This document shows, one piece after another, positions 4,432-5,490 of a stretch of DNA of 5,490 nucleotides (positions are counted from its first letter, which is position 1; each line of letters starts with the position of its first letter). Position numbers and translations under genes: made by a program. Below the pieces are notes generated by a model, which ran no database searches, was not told the DNA's origin, and saw only the letters and a program-made list of their open reading frames with translations. The stretch comes from JBBIQZ01 sp037442065 (GTDB lineage: Bacteria; Patescibacteriota; CPR2_A; CG2-30-33-46), in contig JBBIQZ010000048.1 of assembly GCA_037442065.1 (NCBI GenBank), positions 1-5,490 of the forward strand. The letters are read 5' to 3'.

Positions 4432-5490
4432 ATGAATACTCCAAATAAATATAAAGTATTTCTTAAAAAAGCCTTATTACAGGCCAACATAAGAATCAAC
4501 GGAAATCGGCCTTGGGACATTAAAGTAAATAATGAAGATGTTTACGCAAAAGTTTTAACCGGCGGCACTTTGGCGGCCGGCGAAACCTATATGGCGGGCT
4601 GGTGGGACTGCGAAAAGCTAGACGAACTAGTAGCTCGCATTTTAGAGAATAATTTTACTTCTAAAATTAAAACTCCCAAAATTATCCTCTCCTACTTAAG
4701 CGCTTTTATCTTTAATCAGGGGCATAAATCAAAGGCTTTCAAAATAGGTGATAAACATTACGATACCGGTAATGATCTTTTTGAAATAATGCTCGATAAA
4801 AGGTTAGTTTATACTTGTGCCTATTGGAAAAATGCCGAAAACTTAGACGATGCCCAAGAAGCAAAACTTGATCTTGTCTGCCGAAAACTGGGCCTTAAAG
4901 AAGGACAAAAAATATTAGATATTGGCTGCGGCTGGGGAAGCTTTTTAAAGTATGCAGCCGAAAAATACGGCATAAGCGGCGTAGGCATTACGGTTTCTAA
5001 AGAACAAATAAAACTTGCGCAAAAATTGTGCAAAGGTCTTCCTATCGAAATAAGGTATCAGGATTACCGTGATCTTAACGAAGAATTTGACCACATAGTT
5101 TCTTTGGGAATGTTTGAGCATGTATGCTATAAAAATTACCGCAAATATATGAAAATAGTCAGAAAGTGTCTTAAGAACAACGGCCTTTTTCTCTTGCAGA
5201 CTATCGGACATGATACTTCAACAACCAGAACCGATCCTTGGATAGAAAAATATATCTTCCCAAATTCAATGATTCCTTCTTTAAAACAAATCAATAAAGC
5301 GGTTAAAGGAATTCTTGAAATTTTAGACCTTCATGATTTTGGCACCGATTACGACAAAACGCTTATGGCTTGGTTTGAAAACTTTAACAAAAACTGGGAA
5401 AAAATTTCTAAGGATTATAATCAAACATTTTACCGAATGTGGAAATATTACCTTTTAACCTGTGCCGGCTCTTTTAGGGCTAGAAAAAAC
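4432..5490 (+). CDS. cfa: Cyclopropane-fatty-acyl-phospholipid synthase (3' end cut by window edge)
   Basis: 353 codons remain open to the edge. The protein aligns with E. coli Cfa (382 residues) at a constant offset of 10 from the middle onward, so about 19 C-terminal residues are missing. Cfa transfers a methylene from S-adenosylmethionine to the double bond of unsaturated acyl chains in membrane phospholipids. Residues 1 to about 105 are the N-terminal lipid-associated domain (TYMAGWWDCEKLD, 52-64). The methyltransferase domain follows: HYDTGNDLF (109-117), TCAYW (128-132) and SAM loop ILDIGCGWG (161-169). Bicarbonate-site residues matching E. coli C139, E239, I268 and Y317 are C129, E229, I258 and Y307, but the H266 position is Gln256 (LLQTIG, codon CAG at 5197-5199). 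The closing FYRMWKYYLLTCAGSFRAR is typical. The gene is divergent from ychF with its own promoter and strong ribosome binding site. A related SAM-dependent lipid methylase using the same fold is the main alternative. Confidence 0.93.
   Translation, partial: MNTPNKYKVFLKKALLQANIRINGNRPWDIKVNNEDVYAKVLTGGTLAAGETYMAGWWDCEKLDELVARILENNFTSKIKTPKIILSYLSAFIFNQGHKSKAFKIGDKHYDTGNDLFEIMLDKRLVYTCAYWKNAENLDDAQEAKLDLVCRKLGLKEGQKILDIGCGWGSFLKYAAEKYGISGVGITVSKEQIKLAQKLCKGLPIEIRYQDYRDLNEEFDHIVSLGMFEHVCYKNYRKYMKIVRKCLKNNGLFLLQTIGHDTSTTRTDPWIEKYIFPNSMIPSLKQINKAVKGILEILDLHDFGTDYDKTLMAWFENFNKNWEKISKDYNQTFYRMWKYYLLTCAGSFRARKN

Noticed and set aside
4821..5211. Two overlapping minus-strand frames (4821-5033 and 4945-5211)
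   Set aside because: Both are antisense to cfa, whose plus-strand frame aligns with the family through the whole region.

Overview
The window is AT-rich, gene-dense bacterial chromosome, probably from an uncultivated small-genome lineage. The lysine-rich coding style, the compact operon, the Arg-tipped EF-P, the missing rplI after rpsR and the TlyA fusion suggest Patescibacteria/CPR (Parcubacteria-like). That placement is inference; no rRNA gene is present to confirm it. TAA, TAG and TGA all behave as stops, so the standard bacterial code fits.

Layout, left to right. Positions 1-48 are a short edge with an 8-bp direct repeat and a near-palindrome. Positions 49-3121 hold five minus-strand genes, transcribed right to left: rpsF (S6, long charged tail), ssb, rpsR (S18, TTG start), efp, and a TlyA-type methyltransferase fused to a RibL-like nucleotidylyltransferase. 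Spacings are 41, 21, 5 and 0 bases, so this looks like one operon. Positions 3122-3271 are its upstream region, with a plausible promoter overlapping the ychF stop and two hairpins that would lie in the rpsF leader. Positions 3272-4330 are ychF (minus strand). A 101-bp divergent intergenic region with two overlapping predicted promoters separates it from cfa (plus strand), which starts at 4432 and runs off the right edge.

Functionally, most of the window is translation and nucleic-acid housekeeping: two 30S proteins that bind each other (S6, S18), single-stranded DNA-binding protein, EF-P for stalled ribosomes, a predicted rRNA 2'-O-methyltransferase, and the ribosome-associated ATPase YchF. 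The exception is cfa, which modifies membrane phospholipids and is encoded divergently. No complete new system is visible. The most interesting points are the TlyA-RibL fusion, the cfa gene in this context with Gln replacing a catalytic His, the EF-P tip loop, and the structured rpsF leader.
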